Shown: positions 15,724 to 23,310 of the stretch, piece by piece
How the letters are laid out: each line of letters begins with the position of its first letter
Numbering within the stretch: position 1 is the first letter of the stretch
Assembly (NCBI GenBank): GCA_043757265.1
Contig: JAYUQP010000031.1
Location: forward strand, 1 to 64,000
DNA: 64,000 bases
Direction: 5' to 3'
DNA from: JANPLN01 sp043757265
Lineage (GTDB): Bacteria; Bdellovibrionota; Bdellovibrionia; Bdellovibrionales; JAGQZY01
Notes under the pieces: model-generated
Seen by the model: the letters and a program-made list of their open reading frames with translations, nothing else
The model's database searches: none
Told to the model about the DNA's origin: nothing
Position numbers and translations under genes: made by a program

Positions 15724-16777
15724 AGTGCATGCCGATGACTTTTTTCTGCCGCTCTTGCACGCTGAGAAACAAATCTAGGCCTAGCAATGCCTGATTTAAA
15801 GACTGCTTCAGTTCCGATATCTTGTCCTTGGAGTAACAATCCGCATAGGGGCGCACCCAATTCCAATGCGACTGTGTTAAGGGGTATTGCTTTTTTTCAA
15901 GATCCACCATACAGCGGCTTAAAACCTTGCGCAGAAATTCCAAAGTCATTTCAAGATCAATCACATCCAACTTGAGGGCGCACTCGAGGGCTAAATCAAT
16001 CGTGAATACACGCATCGCGGGTTGAGTTAAAAAGGCTTTTAAGAAATGATCCAAAAACGCTTCGGTGGTGCTCACTGGATGTTTCAACGGTACGATAGAC
16101 CCTTGCGATTTATCCATTTTAAAGTATAGCACATCCCAATCAACCTCTAAAACGTTCTTCCCCATAAAGAGGTCTTCCATTTTACCGTTTTGGTAAAACT
16201 CAAAGATCAGTTGAATTTCGTCTTTTCGAAGAAGGCTGAAAGTATCGCCAAAAATTATCACACTTGAAGGTAAATAGGATCCCGGATTTTTAAAACGATA
16301 ACACAGCTCGATTGTCGGTATGCCCTGCAAATTGAGAAGAGCCGCATAGTCGGCTGAGTAGGTTAGGACAGGCGCCCTTGTGGCAATTTTCAGGTGCGTC
16401 AAAAGGCCTTGCAGATGCGATATGGACTCTACATATTCTATTTTTTCGCTGAAGCCATTGTGACTGTACGAAAGATCCTGCTGCAGATAAAAGTTATAAC
16501 TCTCTTGAAACAGCAAAGCTGTTTTGTGCAGTCCCTGGCCGGGTCGAGTAAAATCGAAAACCAAAGAGTCTTTCAAATAGTCTATTTGTGTTTCGATGGT
16601 ACTGACCGCAACAAATCGAACTCCTAATTTTAAGGGTAGCCTTTTAAGGTTGCTCGTCGATGTCACAAAATAAACTGCTTGCGCAGAAGCTGCTGCATAC
16701 AACTCAGCCACCTGCAGAGACGAGCACGCGGCACTCACGCCGCCAAGATCCATAAACACCACTTGTTTGCGGCTCAT
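15722..16777 (-). CDS. Unknown cytoplasmic protein, glycosyltransferase-like pattern
   Basis: A 351-residue protein without signal or membrane segments. It begins with a Rossmann-like strand-glycine turn ('VVFMDLGGVSAACSSLQVAEL'); 'APVLTYSADYAALLNLQGIPTIELCYRFKNPGSYLP' resembles the nucleotide-sugar end of GT-B (heptosyltransferase-like) enzymes. The C-terminal third is helical. It overlaps the TPR gene by 4 bp and precedes the kinase. The flagellin locus about 4 kb upstream makes protein glycosylation a possible but unproven role. Confidence 0.6.
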   Translation of the reverse strand: MSRKQVVFMDLGGVSAACSSLQVAELYAAASAQAVYFVTSTSNLKRLPLKLGVRFVAVSTIETQIDYLKDSLVFDFTRPGQGLHKTALLFQESYNFYLQQDLSYSHNGFSEKIEYVESISHLQGLLTHLKIATRAPVLTYSADYAALLNLQGIPTIELCYRFKNPGSYLPSSVIIFGDTFSLLRKDEIQLIFEFYQNGKMEDLFMGKNVLEVDWDVLYFKMDKSQGSIVPLKHPVSTTEAFLDHFLKAFLTQPAMRVFTIDLALECALKLDVIDLEMTLEFLRKVLSRCMVDLEKKQYPLTQSHWNWVRPYADCYSKDKISELKQSLNQALLGLDLFLSVQERQKKVIGMH

Positions 16778-17694
16778 AACGAGTCTCGCAGGTACTGTTC
16801 CAATTGCGATATATGTTTGACGTCACCGCGGTAATTCTTTTTCAGAATTGGCAAAGCTTCGTAAGCTTTTTTAAAATTTTGCTGTTTAATATACCAGCCC
16901 ACTCGCAACGTAAGAGCCTCTTCATCCTGCGGATTTTCTTTCAAAAAACCATTTATTAGATCAATCGATGAGTGTGACGACTGAGTTTGCTGAGACCAGT
17001 TGAAATGAAGGTAAAGGGCTAACTTGTGCGAAGGATTCTTGTCGAGAACATTTGAAAGATTGGCACACGCCAAGTCATATTCCCCCACTGAAGCATGCAC
17101 AATGGCTAAACCAATCGACGCTTCGATAAAATCTGCATCGCGTTCGAGAATGTCGGCAAACTTCGATTTAGCATGATCGAGTTTGTTTGAATGTAAGTAC
17201 AAATAACCGTAACAAAGTTCCAAATTAAGGTCGTCTTTGTTTATTGCATACGCCCGGTTGTAGTATTCTTCTGCGGCTTCAAAATCTTTACAACGTAAGT
17301 AGAGGCTACCTATATTTTTGTAGACCGTGTAAAGCAACCATGAAGGTTCCTGACACTCATCTACAATTTGATGTAAAATTTCGAGCGCCACGCGTTCCTG
17401 GTCGGCGTTGGTCAGCGCCGTGGCTAACAAAAACTGATTCTCGATGGTTGGCTCAATATCGACTAATTTTCTCGCCGCGTAGACTTTGCCCTCTGCGGAG
17501 GCTTTTTTAGATTCCAGCCAGTACATATTTTTATAAACAAAGGGCCGTTGATGCTGTTCCGCAATCTTAGTAATTTCTTGATGGGCCTGATCTAAATGGT
17601 TTTCCTTCATAAAAAAATGAAAACGATCCAAACCTTCTGCTAGCTCTAAAGATTGTTGTAAAAGGTGCGAGTCAAAAAATTTCTGCTGTATCAC
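16774..17694 (-). CDS. TPR-repeat protein
   Basis: About 306 residues from a GTG at 17694 preceded by AGGGGG; the GTG 18 bp upstream would place that ribosome site inside the gene. Seven or so TPR units are recognisable, clearest in 'LYTVYKNIGSLYLRCKDFEA', 'AEEYYNRAYAINKD', 'LCYGYLYLHSNKLDHAKSKF' and 'GLAIVHASVGEYDLACANL'. It is soluble and cytoplasmic. TPR superhelices mediate protein contacts; coupling by ATGA to the glycosyltransferase-like gene suggests a joint function. Confidence 0.75.
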   Translation of the reverse strand: MIQQKFFDSHLLQQSLELAEGLDRFHFFMKENHLDQAHQEITKIAEQHQRPFVYKNMYWLESKKASAEGKVYAARKLVDIEPTIENQFLLATALTNADQERVALEILHQIVDECQEPSWLLYTVYKNIGSLYLRCKDFEAAEEYYNRAYAINKDDLNLELCYGYLYLHSNKLDHAKSKFADILERDADFIEASIGLAIVHASVGEYDLACANLSNVLDKNPSHKLALYLHFNWSQQTQSSHSSIDLINGFLKENPQDEEALTLRVGWYIKQQNFKKAYEALPILKKNYRGDVKHISQLEQYLRDSL

Positions 17695-17792
17695 GAGTCC
17701 CCCTGTAATCACTGAAGACTAATTAAGCAATACGAGTGCCAAGATAAAATTTAAGAAATTCAAGAGGTAAAGATATTTCCGTGGAGGGCTTT

Positions 17793-17821
17793 GACGGTTT
17801 GCTGTCAAACCGTCATTTTTT
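17793..17821 (+). terminator. Terminator-like hairpin on the plus strand, no cognate gene
   Basis: GACGGTTT / AAACCGTC stem (17793-17800, 17807-17814) with a 6-nt loop, followed by ATTTTTTT on the plus strand. All flanking genes run on the minus strand, so its transcript is unknown. Confidence 0.5.
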
Positions 17822-17852
17822 TGATGAGAACAGGATGAAAGGCGCGTCTTGT

Positions 17853-17886
17853 AAAAATATCCTCATTTAATTTCAAAATGAGGATA
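17853..17886 (-). terminator. Rho-independent terminator of the fliD-fliS operon
   Basis: TATCCTCATT / AATGAGGATA stem with an A/T-rich loop; on the minus strand it is followed by TTTTTAC, 6 bp after the last gene's stop. Confidence 0.8.
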
Positions 17887-17891
17887 CAACT

Positions 17892-18320
17892 TTAATCAAT
17901 GATATCCGGCATGAAACGATAGGCTTTGAGTAAGCGACGACCGTCGCGCAGTGAAGTCATTTTTTTGATGATGTTAGACTTTTCATTCTCCACACAGCTC
18001 AACATGACTAAGTCCTGCGAGAGAATTTGGTTTACTAAATGTTGTTTGCCCGACATCAAAGATTTCAACTTCACTTTCATATCTGCAGAAATATGCTTTG
18101 CCTCGATTTCAGAACTGTATTGGTGAATCCGGCGGTCTAGACTTCGGATTCCTTCGAGAATACTTTCCCGCATCGCGTAGAGCTCTTCGAGGTTATCAAA
18201 ATTTCGAGCCTTAAAGCTTCTTCTTTCGTTGATCGACACTTCCAAAAACATCTGTAGATGATGGTTTTTCTCCTGGATCAAGGAAATGATCAAATCCATA
18301 TTATTTTGATGATTAAGCAC
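17892..18320 (-). CDS. FlgN/FliT-like flagellar export chaperone
   Basis: About 142 residues, almost wholly helical, beginning 'VLNHQNNMDLIISLIQEKNH' and ending with 'NIIKKMTSLRDGRRLLKAYR', the C-terminal pattern seen in FlgN-family chaperones. The chosen GTG start at 18320 has AAGGAG 7 bp upstream and overlaps the fliS stop by 8 bp. FlgN/FliT proteins hold hook-associated or cap proteins for type III export. Position directly after fliD-fliS supports the role; which substrate it binds cannot be told from sequence. Confidence 0.7.
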   Translation of the reverse strand: MLNHQNNMDLIISLIQEKNHHLQMFLEVSINERRSFKARNFDNLEELYAMRESILEGIRSLDRRIHQYSSEIEAKHISADMKVKLKSLMSGKQHLVNQILSQDLVMLSCVENEKSNIIKKMTSLRDGRRLLKAYRFMPDIID

Positions 18321-18705
18321 TTTCAGACTCCTTCTTTTTGATTGATTCAACTGCCTTCACCCATCCATCGTAAAGAATGTTCAAAATCTTTAGTGAATTA
18401 TCCAAATGTTTTTCTTGTCCGGTAATATTTGCTCGTGTGAGCTCCTCCATGATGTAGATGTATAGCTGCTCAAGGTTCGTAGCGACCCCGCCATTGATTT
18501 TAAAATCAAGGGAACTTGCGAGCTCCATCACAATATCGTAGGCGCGGCCAATCAGCTCACCCCTCGCTTTTATGTCTTTGCGTTCATTTGCTTCCTTAGC
18601 TTGTTTGATAAAACGAATAGACCCTTCGTAGAGCATGAGAAGAATTTTTTCTTTACTCGCGCTCTCAATCGATGTTTTTTTGTACTTGCTGTACCCGTTA
18701 CTCAA
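18313..18705 (-). CDS. fliS: Flagellin-specific chaperone FliS
   Basis: A 130-residue helical protein matching FliS: 'YKKTSIESASKEKILLMLYEGSIRFI', 'ARGELIGRAYDIVMELASSLDFKINGGVATNLEQLY' and 'LKILNILYDGWVKAV'. FliS binds the C-terminus of flagellin and prevents premature polymerisation in the cytoplasm. The start is TTG, overlapping the fliD stop in TTGA. Gene order fliD-fliS-chaperone is standard. Confidence 0.93.
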   Translation of the reverse strand: MSNGYSKYKKTSIESASKEKILLMLYEGSIRFIKQAKEANERKDIKARGELIGRAYDIVMELASSLDFKINGGVATNLEQLYIYIMEELTRANITGQEKHLDNSLKILNILYDGWVKAVESIKKKESESA

Positions 18706-20060
18706 CTACCACCCCCACCTATAGCTCCCACCTGTGCTCCTTGTGCCTGCATTTTTGCCATCTGTTCTTCGAGTCGTGAAAACTTTTTCCTTAATTGGTC
18801 TTCTTTATTTGCCAAATTTTTTTCTTTCGTCTCAATGTTTCGATCCATTTGCGAAATTTGGTTTTGTAAGCCTTTTTTCTTGTTGCTAATGACTCCCGAG
18901 CCGACATTCAGCAATGTATCGATAGCCGTCTGTGTTTTGCCAATAAATCCAGCCTGCAACGAACCATCTCCTCTTAAAAATTCGAGGATATCTTTAGCGT
19001 TTGTTTTGATCAATTTTTTGAATTTATCTTCTTTAAAATCCAGAGTTCCGCTCCGATTAAATTCCACACCCAATTGGCTAAGGCGACTGATCGAGCCTTG
19101 GGTTCCATACGTAGGATTGAGGATCAATTGCTTTACGCGTGTTTCCACGCTGCGTAAAGAGGAATCTCCCCCGAGAGTTTTACTTGTATCCGTTTTTTCG
19201 TCCATCATGTTTTGCTGTTGGATGAAACTTAACACTCCGTTCATCGAATCAACAAAACTTCGCAGCTTGGTTTCGATAACGTCATAATTTTCAGCAAGCG
19301 AAATATTGACTTCTTTACCTGGCTTTGCACTTTTCAAATCCAGAGAGACTCCTGGAATCACTTCGTTGAGTTTGTTATTTACTACCTGAACATCAAAACC
19401 ATTAACTCGGATCAAGCCGTTTTGCGAGTCTCGCTCTTGATCAAAATAAAGATCTTCGTCGCCGTCTAGAAGATAAATCATCGGAAAGTTAACGTCGTGG
19501 TTGTTACCATAGTGTTCTGAAGACATGATCAAACGATACCCGTCGTCTCCTTCGGAACCGTCTTGGACAACTGTAGCAGTTATACCTAACTCTGACGTAT
19601 TTATAGTTCGTGCAATGCCATCCAAAGTATTATTACCGTCATTGATAAAAACTTTTTTTTCACCGTCTGGGGTATTAAACTTGAGATAACCTACCCCCAT
19701 CTTCGTTTTGTCTTTATCCAGAATCACGTTCGAAAGGGCTCCCGAGTTTTCGGCAAGCTTTACAACTTCGATCTTCCACTGACCCGGCATCACTTTTTCG
19801 GATTCGATTGTCCCGGCAATAACATCTGCATCCGAAACGTTTAAAGAATAATCTTGGAACTTTCTGCCGCCGACAATACTTTTTAGTTCTGTCTTGACCT
19901 TACCCAAACGACCCTCGAGATCGGAAACTAATCCAACCTTGCCTTCGATCTTTTGTTTTTTGGAATCCATTATTTTTAACGGCTCACGCTCCGCCGCCAT
20001 GATCTGGTCGACGACAGACATTAAACCTGATCCCATTCCTGGTACTCGTATTGCGGGCAT
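18702..20060 (-). CDS. fliD: Flagellar filament cap protein FliD
   Basis: A 452-residue protein with FliD_N ('GMGSGLMSVVDQIMAAEREPL', 'GLVSDLEGRLGKVKTELKSI') and FliD_C ('GVSLDLKSAKPG', 'VDSMNGVLSFIQQQNMMDE', 'LSQLGVEFNRSGTLDF') and a terminal coiled coil of about 60 residues. It caps the growing filament and folds arriving flagellin. GGAGAG precedes the ATG. The C-terminus ends in a Gly-rich GGGGS. It heads the fliD-fliS-flgN-like operon. Confidence 0.93.
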   Translation of the reverse strand: MPAIRVPGMGSGLMSVVDQIMAAEREPLKIMDSKKQKIEGKVGLVSDLEGRLGKVKTELKSIVGGRKFQDYSLNVSDADVIAGTIESEKVMPGQWKIEVVKLAENSGALSNVILDKDKTKMGVGYLKFNTPDGEKKVFINDGNNTLDGIARTINTSELGITATVVQDGSEGDDGYRLIMSSEHYGNNHDVNFPMIYLLDGDEDLYFDQERDSQNGLIRVNGFDVQVVNNKLNEVIPGVSLDLKSAKPGKEVNISLAENYDVIETKLRSFVDSMNGVLSFIQQQNMMDEKTDTSKTLGGDSSLRSVETRVKQLILNPTYGTQGSISRLSQLGVEFNRSGTLDFKEDKFKKLIKTNAKDILEFLRGDGSLQAGFIGKTQTAIDTLLNVGSGVISNKKKGLQNQISQMDRNIETKEKNLANKEDQLRKKFSRLEEQMAKMQAQGAQVGAIGGGGS

Positions 20061-20108
20061 AGCTCTCCATTTCTTAATTCATTATCAATGAGAATATCTA
20101 AAGAATGT

Positions 20109-20126
20109 GAGCCATTAATATGGCTC
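20109..20126 (-). terminator. Hairpin downstream of flaG
   Basis: GAGCCA-TTAATA-TGGCTC palindrome 51 bp past the flaG stop; the minus strand reads ACATTCTTT afterwards, a weak U-tract. Probable weak terminator. Confidence 0.4.
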
Positions 20127-20176
20127 TCGGCGAAGGGAGAGGCTTTGGAAAAAACCAGACGAGAGTAGTATGAATG

Positions 20177-20545
20177 TTAGGCGGCTTTACTAAATATACG
20201 ACCGTTCGCTTGGTCTAGATTGTCTAAGAGTTGGTAGAAGTCGTGTTCAGGAACTCGACGTATGAGCTGTCCGTCGCTGCTTTTGATCAACAACATCTGC
20301 CGAGATTCCTCAACGACAAGTTCGATTATTAGCTGGCTTGCAATAACGCCTGGATGTTTTTTTAAATTCTCAAGAATTTTTTCAAGCTCTTCTGGTGTTA
20401 CGAGACGTTTTTTTTCCTCGCCAAAAGGTTGACGGCCATCCGCATCTCTCTCTGCCGTATCGTGAGGCTTAATCGCATTCGAGGCCTCTGAGACCTTAGT
20501 AGGCGATAACACCGTTGGAAGTTGAGTTAAAGACCGTATATTCAT
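20177..20545 (-). CDS. flaG: FlaG-family flagellar protein
   Basis: A 122-residue protein whose C-terminal half follows the FlaG pattern: a beta region 'QLIIELVVEESRQMLLIKSSDGQLIRRVPEHDFYQLLDNL', where the family has a DxxTGExVRQIP-like ending. The N-terminal half is polar and likely disordered. FlaG influences filament length in several bacteria. It lies between the flagellin and fliD genes, and a sigma-28-like promoter ends about 10 bp upstream of its ATG. Confidence 0.78.
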   Translation of the reverse strand: MNIRSLTQLPTVLSPTKVSEASNAIKPHDTAERDADGRQPFGEEKKRLVTPEELEKILENLKKHPGVIASQLIIELVVEESRQMLLIKSSDGQLIRRVPEHDFYQLLDNLDQANGRIFSKAA

Positions 20546-20553
20546 ATTGAAAC

Positions 20554-20581
20554 ATATCGGATTTGTACCGGTGGATCTTTA
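20554..20581 (-). promoter_or_regulatory. Candidate sigma-28 (FliA) promoter for flaG
   Basis: On the minus strand TAAAGATC (20581-20574) and TCCGATAT (20561-20554) separated by 12 bp, against the FliA consensus TAAAGTTT-N11-GCCGATAA. Spacing is one base long. Confidence 0.55.
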
Positions 20582-20640
20582 CTGCAAAAAGGTCCAAGAT
20601 TGTATCCTTTTCGCGAAGTCACAAAATTTACTGAGAAGCT

Positions 20641-21036
20641 TTACATACCGAGAGCGCTTAGCCACTCGTCTGACGGTTCGATAATTCGTCTTCGTTCTAA
20701 ATCAAAGAATGCGTGGGTGAATCTCGCCTGACAAGCAATCTTCCCTTCATCATTTACCATCGTCTGCAAAATCAAACTGACTTTACCTTTGAAAGCTTCG
20801 ATCCGTGTTTCGATCAAAATATTTTCTCGCAAATGAATTTCAAACAAAAACTGCAAATTAATATCGAGGATCACTGGGCCTTTTTTAAGACTCATTACTT
20901 TTTGTAAGCCGTACCCATTGTGTGTCATCACTTCCCAACGAGCTTCTTCAAAAAGTTCCAGATAAACCGCATTATTAACGTGACCAAACGTATCTAAATG
21001 CGATTCTTTAATGGTCACGCTGTATGTATGTGTCAT
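20641..21036 (-). CDS. Acyl-CoA thioesterase, 4HBT hotdog fold
   Basis: About 131 residues from the ATG at 21036 (AGAGG upstream); the ATG at 21090 would read through the flagellin terminator. Family signature 'ESHLDTFGHVNNAVYLELFEEARWE' contains the active-site Asp and HVNN motif; 'LREILIET'-like strand and 'ACQARFTHAFFDLERRRI' complete a YbgC-type hotdog domain. It hydrolyses acyl-CoA thioesters; the chain preference is unknown. Its position inside the flagellar block is probably incidental. Confidence 0.85.
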   Translation of the reverse strand: MTHTYSVTIKESHLDTFGHVNNAVYLELFEEARWEVMTHNGYGLQKVMSLKKGPVILDINLQFLFEIHLRENILIETRIEAFKGKVSLILQTMVNDEGKIACQARFTHAFFDLERRRIIEPSDEWLSALGM

Positions 21037-21060
21037 CTGATACCTCTGAATTCCTATCTC

Positions 21061-21089
21061 AAAAATTGGGCCCGCCCCATGCGGGCCCA
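21061..21089 (-). terminator. Rho-independent terminator of flagellin gene 2
   Basis: TGGGCCCGC / GCGGGCCCA stem (21067-21089) followed on the minus strand by ATTTTTG, 24 bp after the flagellin stop. Confidence 0.85.
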
Positions 21090-21112
21090 AAAGAGGAAGA
21101 ATCGTCGTTCAC

Positions 21113-21946
21113 TTAAGCTAAGAGTCTTAAAGCCTGCTGTGGAGCTTCATTCGCCTGTGCTAATACAGCCGTCGACGCGTTTAACAAAATATTACTTTTT
21201 GTCATTTCCGCGGTCGACTCTGCAACATCCGTGTCTCTGATGCGTGAATTGGCGACAGAGAGATTCTCGATCTGAGTTCCTAGGTTCTCAGTTGTTGAAC
21301 TCAATCTGTTTTGTAAAGCTCCAATGTTGGCTCTAAAACCGTTTACTTTATTTTGTGCTTCATCAAGCATTGCTAACGCATCTTTAGCGCCGTCTTTTTC
21401 GGAAAAATCAATTCCCGATACACCGAGGTTTGAAGACGTTGCGTTGGAATTGGAAGAATCAAACGATATAACATCGCTGTCTCCGTTACCGTTAATGCCC
21501 ACTTGGAAATCAAAGACATCACCATTTCCATCAAGAAGATTCTTACTTCCAAATTTTGTGGAGATTGCGATGCGATCCACTTCCTGCATTAATTGAGTCA
21601 ATTCCTGATTGATGAATTGTCTTTCGTTATCACCAATTGTGTCCGAGGCTGCTTGAATCCCAAGCTCTCGCATTCTGGTGAATATGTTACTTATTTCTCC
21701 AAGTCCACCTTCCGCAACTTGTAACAGGGAAACCCCATCATTTGTATTGCGCAAAGCTTGCTTAAAGCTTCGAATTTGCCCTTTCATTCCTTCCGAAATG
21801 GAGAGGCCCGCAGCATCATCTGCTGCTTTTGTTATTCTACTTCCAGAAGCCAACTGACCCATGGCTTTATCCATGATCTTTTGATTTCCGTCTAACGATC
21901 TTTGTGCTGTTATCGACGGCACATTCGTCGCGATTCTTAAACTCAT
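21113..21946 (-). CDS. fliC: Flagellin 2
   Basis: A 277-residue flagellin starting at 21946 ('MSLRIATNVPSITAQRSL') behind GGAGGA. N-terminal D0/D1 ('GSRITKAADDAAGLSISEGMK', 'AEGGLGEISNIFTRMRELGIQAASD') and C-terminal D1/D0 ('NLSVANSRIRDTDVAESTAEMTKSNILL', 'APQQALRLLA') are complete; D2/D3 are reduced to a short linker. This is a minimal flagellin. It is about 55-60% identical by eye to flagellin 1 upstream, so the pair are tandem paralogues. It has its own terminator on both sides and so its own promoter. Confidence 0.93.
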   Translation of the reverse strand: MSLRIATNVPSITAQRSLDGNQKIMDKAMGQLASGSRITKAADDAAGLSISEGMKGQIRSFKQALRNTNDGVSLLQVAEGGLGEISNIFTRMRELGIQAASDTIGDNERQFINQELTQLMQEVDRIAISTKFGSKNLLDGNGDVFDFQVGINGNGDSDVISFDSSNSNATSSNLGVSGIDFSEKDGAKDALAMLDEAQNKVNGFRANIGALQNRLSSTTENLGTQIENLSVANSRIRDTDVAESTAEMTKSNILLNASTAVLAQANEAPQQALRLLA

Positions 21947-22196
21947 ATTCTTCCTCCGAGTTAAGTTGTTGTGTGTCTTGCACACAGCAGTACTTTCGGC
22001 GGATCTGGACGAGTCTGAAGTCGCGTCTAGTCGAACTGGACCAAGGTCCCCAACAAACTAGACGATGGTGGAGCTAAGAATTTTTCCTGGTCTAAAGGAT
22101 TAAAAATTGGAATTCGAAAACAAGATTACAAGCTTAGTTGAAATTTTGATTTATTTTATTGAAACAGCAAAACGGAAGAGCGTACAAAAGTTCGAC
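21947..22196 (-). other. Leader and promoter region of flagellin gene 2
   Basis: No gene seen. A degenerate sigma-28-like -10 (GCCGAAAG on the minus strand, 21992-21999) lies about 50 bp upstream of the ATG, with a poor -35 (TTCAGACT). A GTGTG...CACAC hairpin (about 21970-21986) sits in the putative leader. Confidence 0.35.
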
Positions 22197-22229
22197 GAAA
22201 AAAGCCCGAATCTCTTCGGGCTTCTACTC
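22197..22229 (-). terminator. Rho-independent terminator of flagellin gene 1
   Basis: AGCCCGAA / TTCGGGCT stem followed on the minus strand by TTTTTT, about 30 bp after the stop. Confidence 0.88.
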
Positions 22230-22260
22230 ATTTGTACTAAGGTCTTGGGGCAAAAGCTGT

Positions 22261-23088
22261 TTATCCTAGCAATCTGAGCGCAGCCGAAGGAGCGCTATTG
22301 GCTTGTGCCAACATGCCAATCGACGCCTGTTGCAGTATTTGCGAAGACGTTAGCTCGGCAGTTTCGTGAGCTATATCGGCATCGCGAATTCGTGAGTTCG
22401 CAGTGGATAAACTTTCTTTTTGAACATCAATATTGCGAACTGCAGAATCCATGCGATTTTGAATGGCGCCGAAGTTAGCGCGCATCCCGCCCACTTTGAC
22501 GAGTGCTTCATCTATGGAATCTAGTGCGTCTCTCGCTCCTGATTTATCAGCGAAATCCAACCCACTTACTCCAAGACTTGAAGACGTAGCATCTGCATCC
22601 ATTTTAAAGCGGATCGTGCTGTTTTCATCACTTCCGATACCAACTTGGAATTCTAGCTCTTCCTGAGATCCGTTGAGGAGACTCTTTTGACCAAACTTGG
22701 TTGTTTCGGCAATACGATCGACTTCTTCCATCAAGTGCTGAGCTTCCATATTAAGGAATCCTCGCTCCTCGTCACCAATGGTGTCACTGGCGCTTTGAAT
22801 ACCGAGTTCGCGCAAGCGCACTAATATGTTGTTTACTTCGTTTAATCCGCCCTCACCCACCTGGATAAAGGAAACCGCATTTTCAGCATTTTGTCGCGCC
22901 ATACCCATGCCGCGTATATCCGCTTTTAGTTTTTCAGAAATCGCTAAGCCAGCTGCATCGTCTGCTGCTGAGTTGATCCGACTCCCCGAAGACAACGCCT
23001 TCATCGCCTTCGTATTCCTTTGCTGTTGGACATCCAAATTTCTTTGCGCATTAATGGACGCCATATTGGTATTAATCCTTAAACTCAT
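22261..23088 (-). CDS. fliC: Flagellin 1
   Basis: A 275-residue flagellin: 'MSLRINTNMASINAQRNL', 'GSRINSAADDAAGLAISEKLK', 'GEGGLNEVNNILVRLRELGIQSASDTIGDEERGF' and C-terminal 'STANSRIRDADIAHETAELTSSQIL', 'APSAALRLLG'. AAGGAGGA precedes the ATG. Only D0/D1 are present. A near-perfect sigma-28 promoter lies about 85 bp upstream and a strong terminator follows, so it is a single-gene unit and probably the more strongly expressed filament subunit of the two. Confidence 0.94.
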   Translation of the reverse strand: MSLRINTNMASINAQRNLDVQQQRNTKAMKALSSGSRINSAADDAAGLAISEKLKADIRGMGMARQNAENAVSFIQVGEGGLNEVNNILVRLRELGIQSASDTIGDEERGFLNMEAQHLMEEVDRIAETTKFGQKSLLNGSQEELEFQVGIGSDENSTIRFKMDADATSSSLGVSGLDFADKSGARDALDSIDEALVKVGGMRANFGAIQNRMDSAVRNIDVQKESLSTANSRIRDADIAHETAELTSSQILQQASIGMLAQANSAPSAALRLLG

Positions 23089-23171
23089 ACACGTTCCTCC
23101 TTAGCAATCCCCATCCTCTAGACATCAGACGTTCTGCTGTCACATCCTTGTAAACTGATTGCATACCTAGA

Positions 23172-23198
23172 CTATCGGCGGGTTGAGACAGAACTTTA
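23172..23198 (-). promoter_or_regulatory. Sigma-28 (FliA) promoter of flagellin gene 1
   Basis: On the minus strand TAAAGTTC (23198-23191), 11 bp, GCCGATAG (23179-23172). This matches the FliA consensus TAAAGTTT-N11-GCCGATAA at 14 of 16 positions with exact spacing. Confidence 0.85.
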
Positions 23199-23310
23199 GT
23201 CCAGTCGCAAATGGAGACAAAAAATTATCCAGATATATAAGGGTGTTGCAGGAAAACAACGGCAAAACGTTTAACTCTTATACGTTTCAAATTTGTTAAT
23301 ATTTTGAGAT

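Noticed and set aside
15722..15724. Frame break joining the glycosyltransferase-like gene to the kinase
   Set aside because: The upstream protein ends normally and the frames differ; an intentional fusion is not supported.
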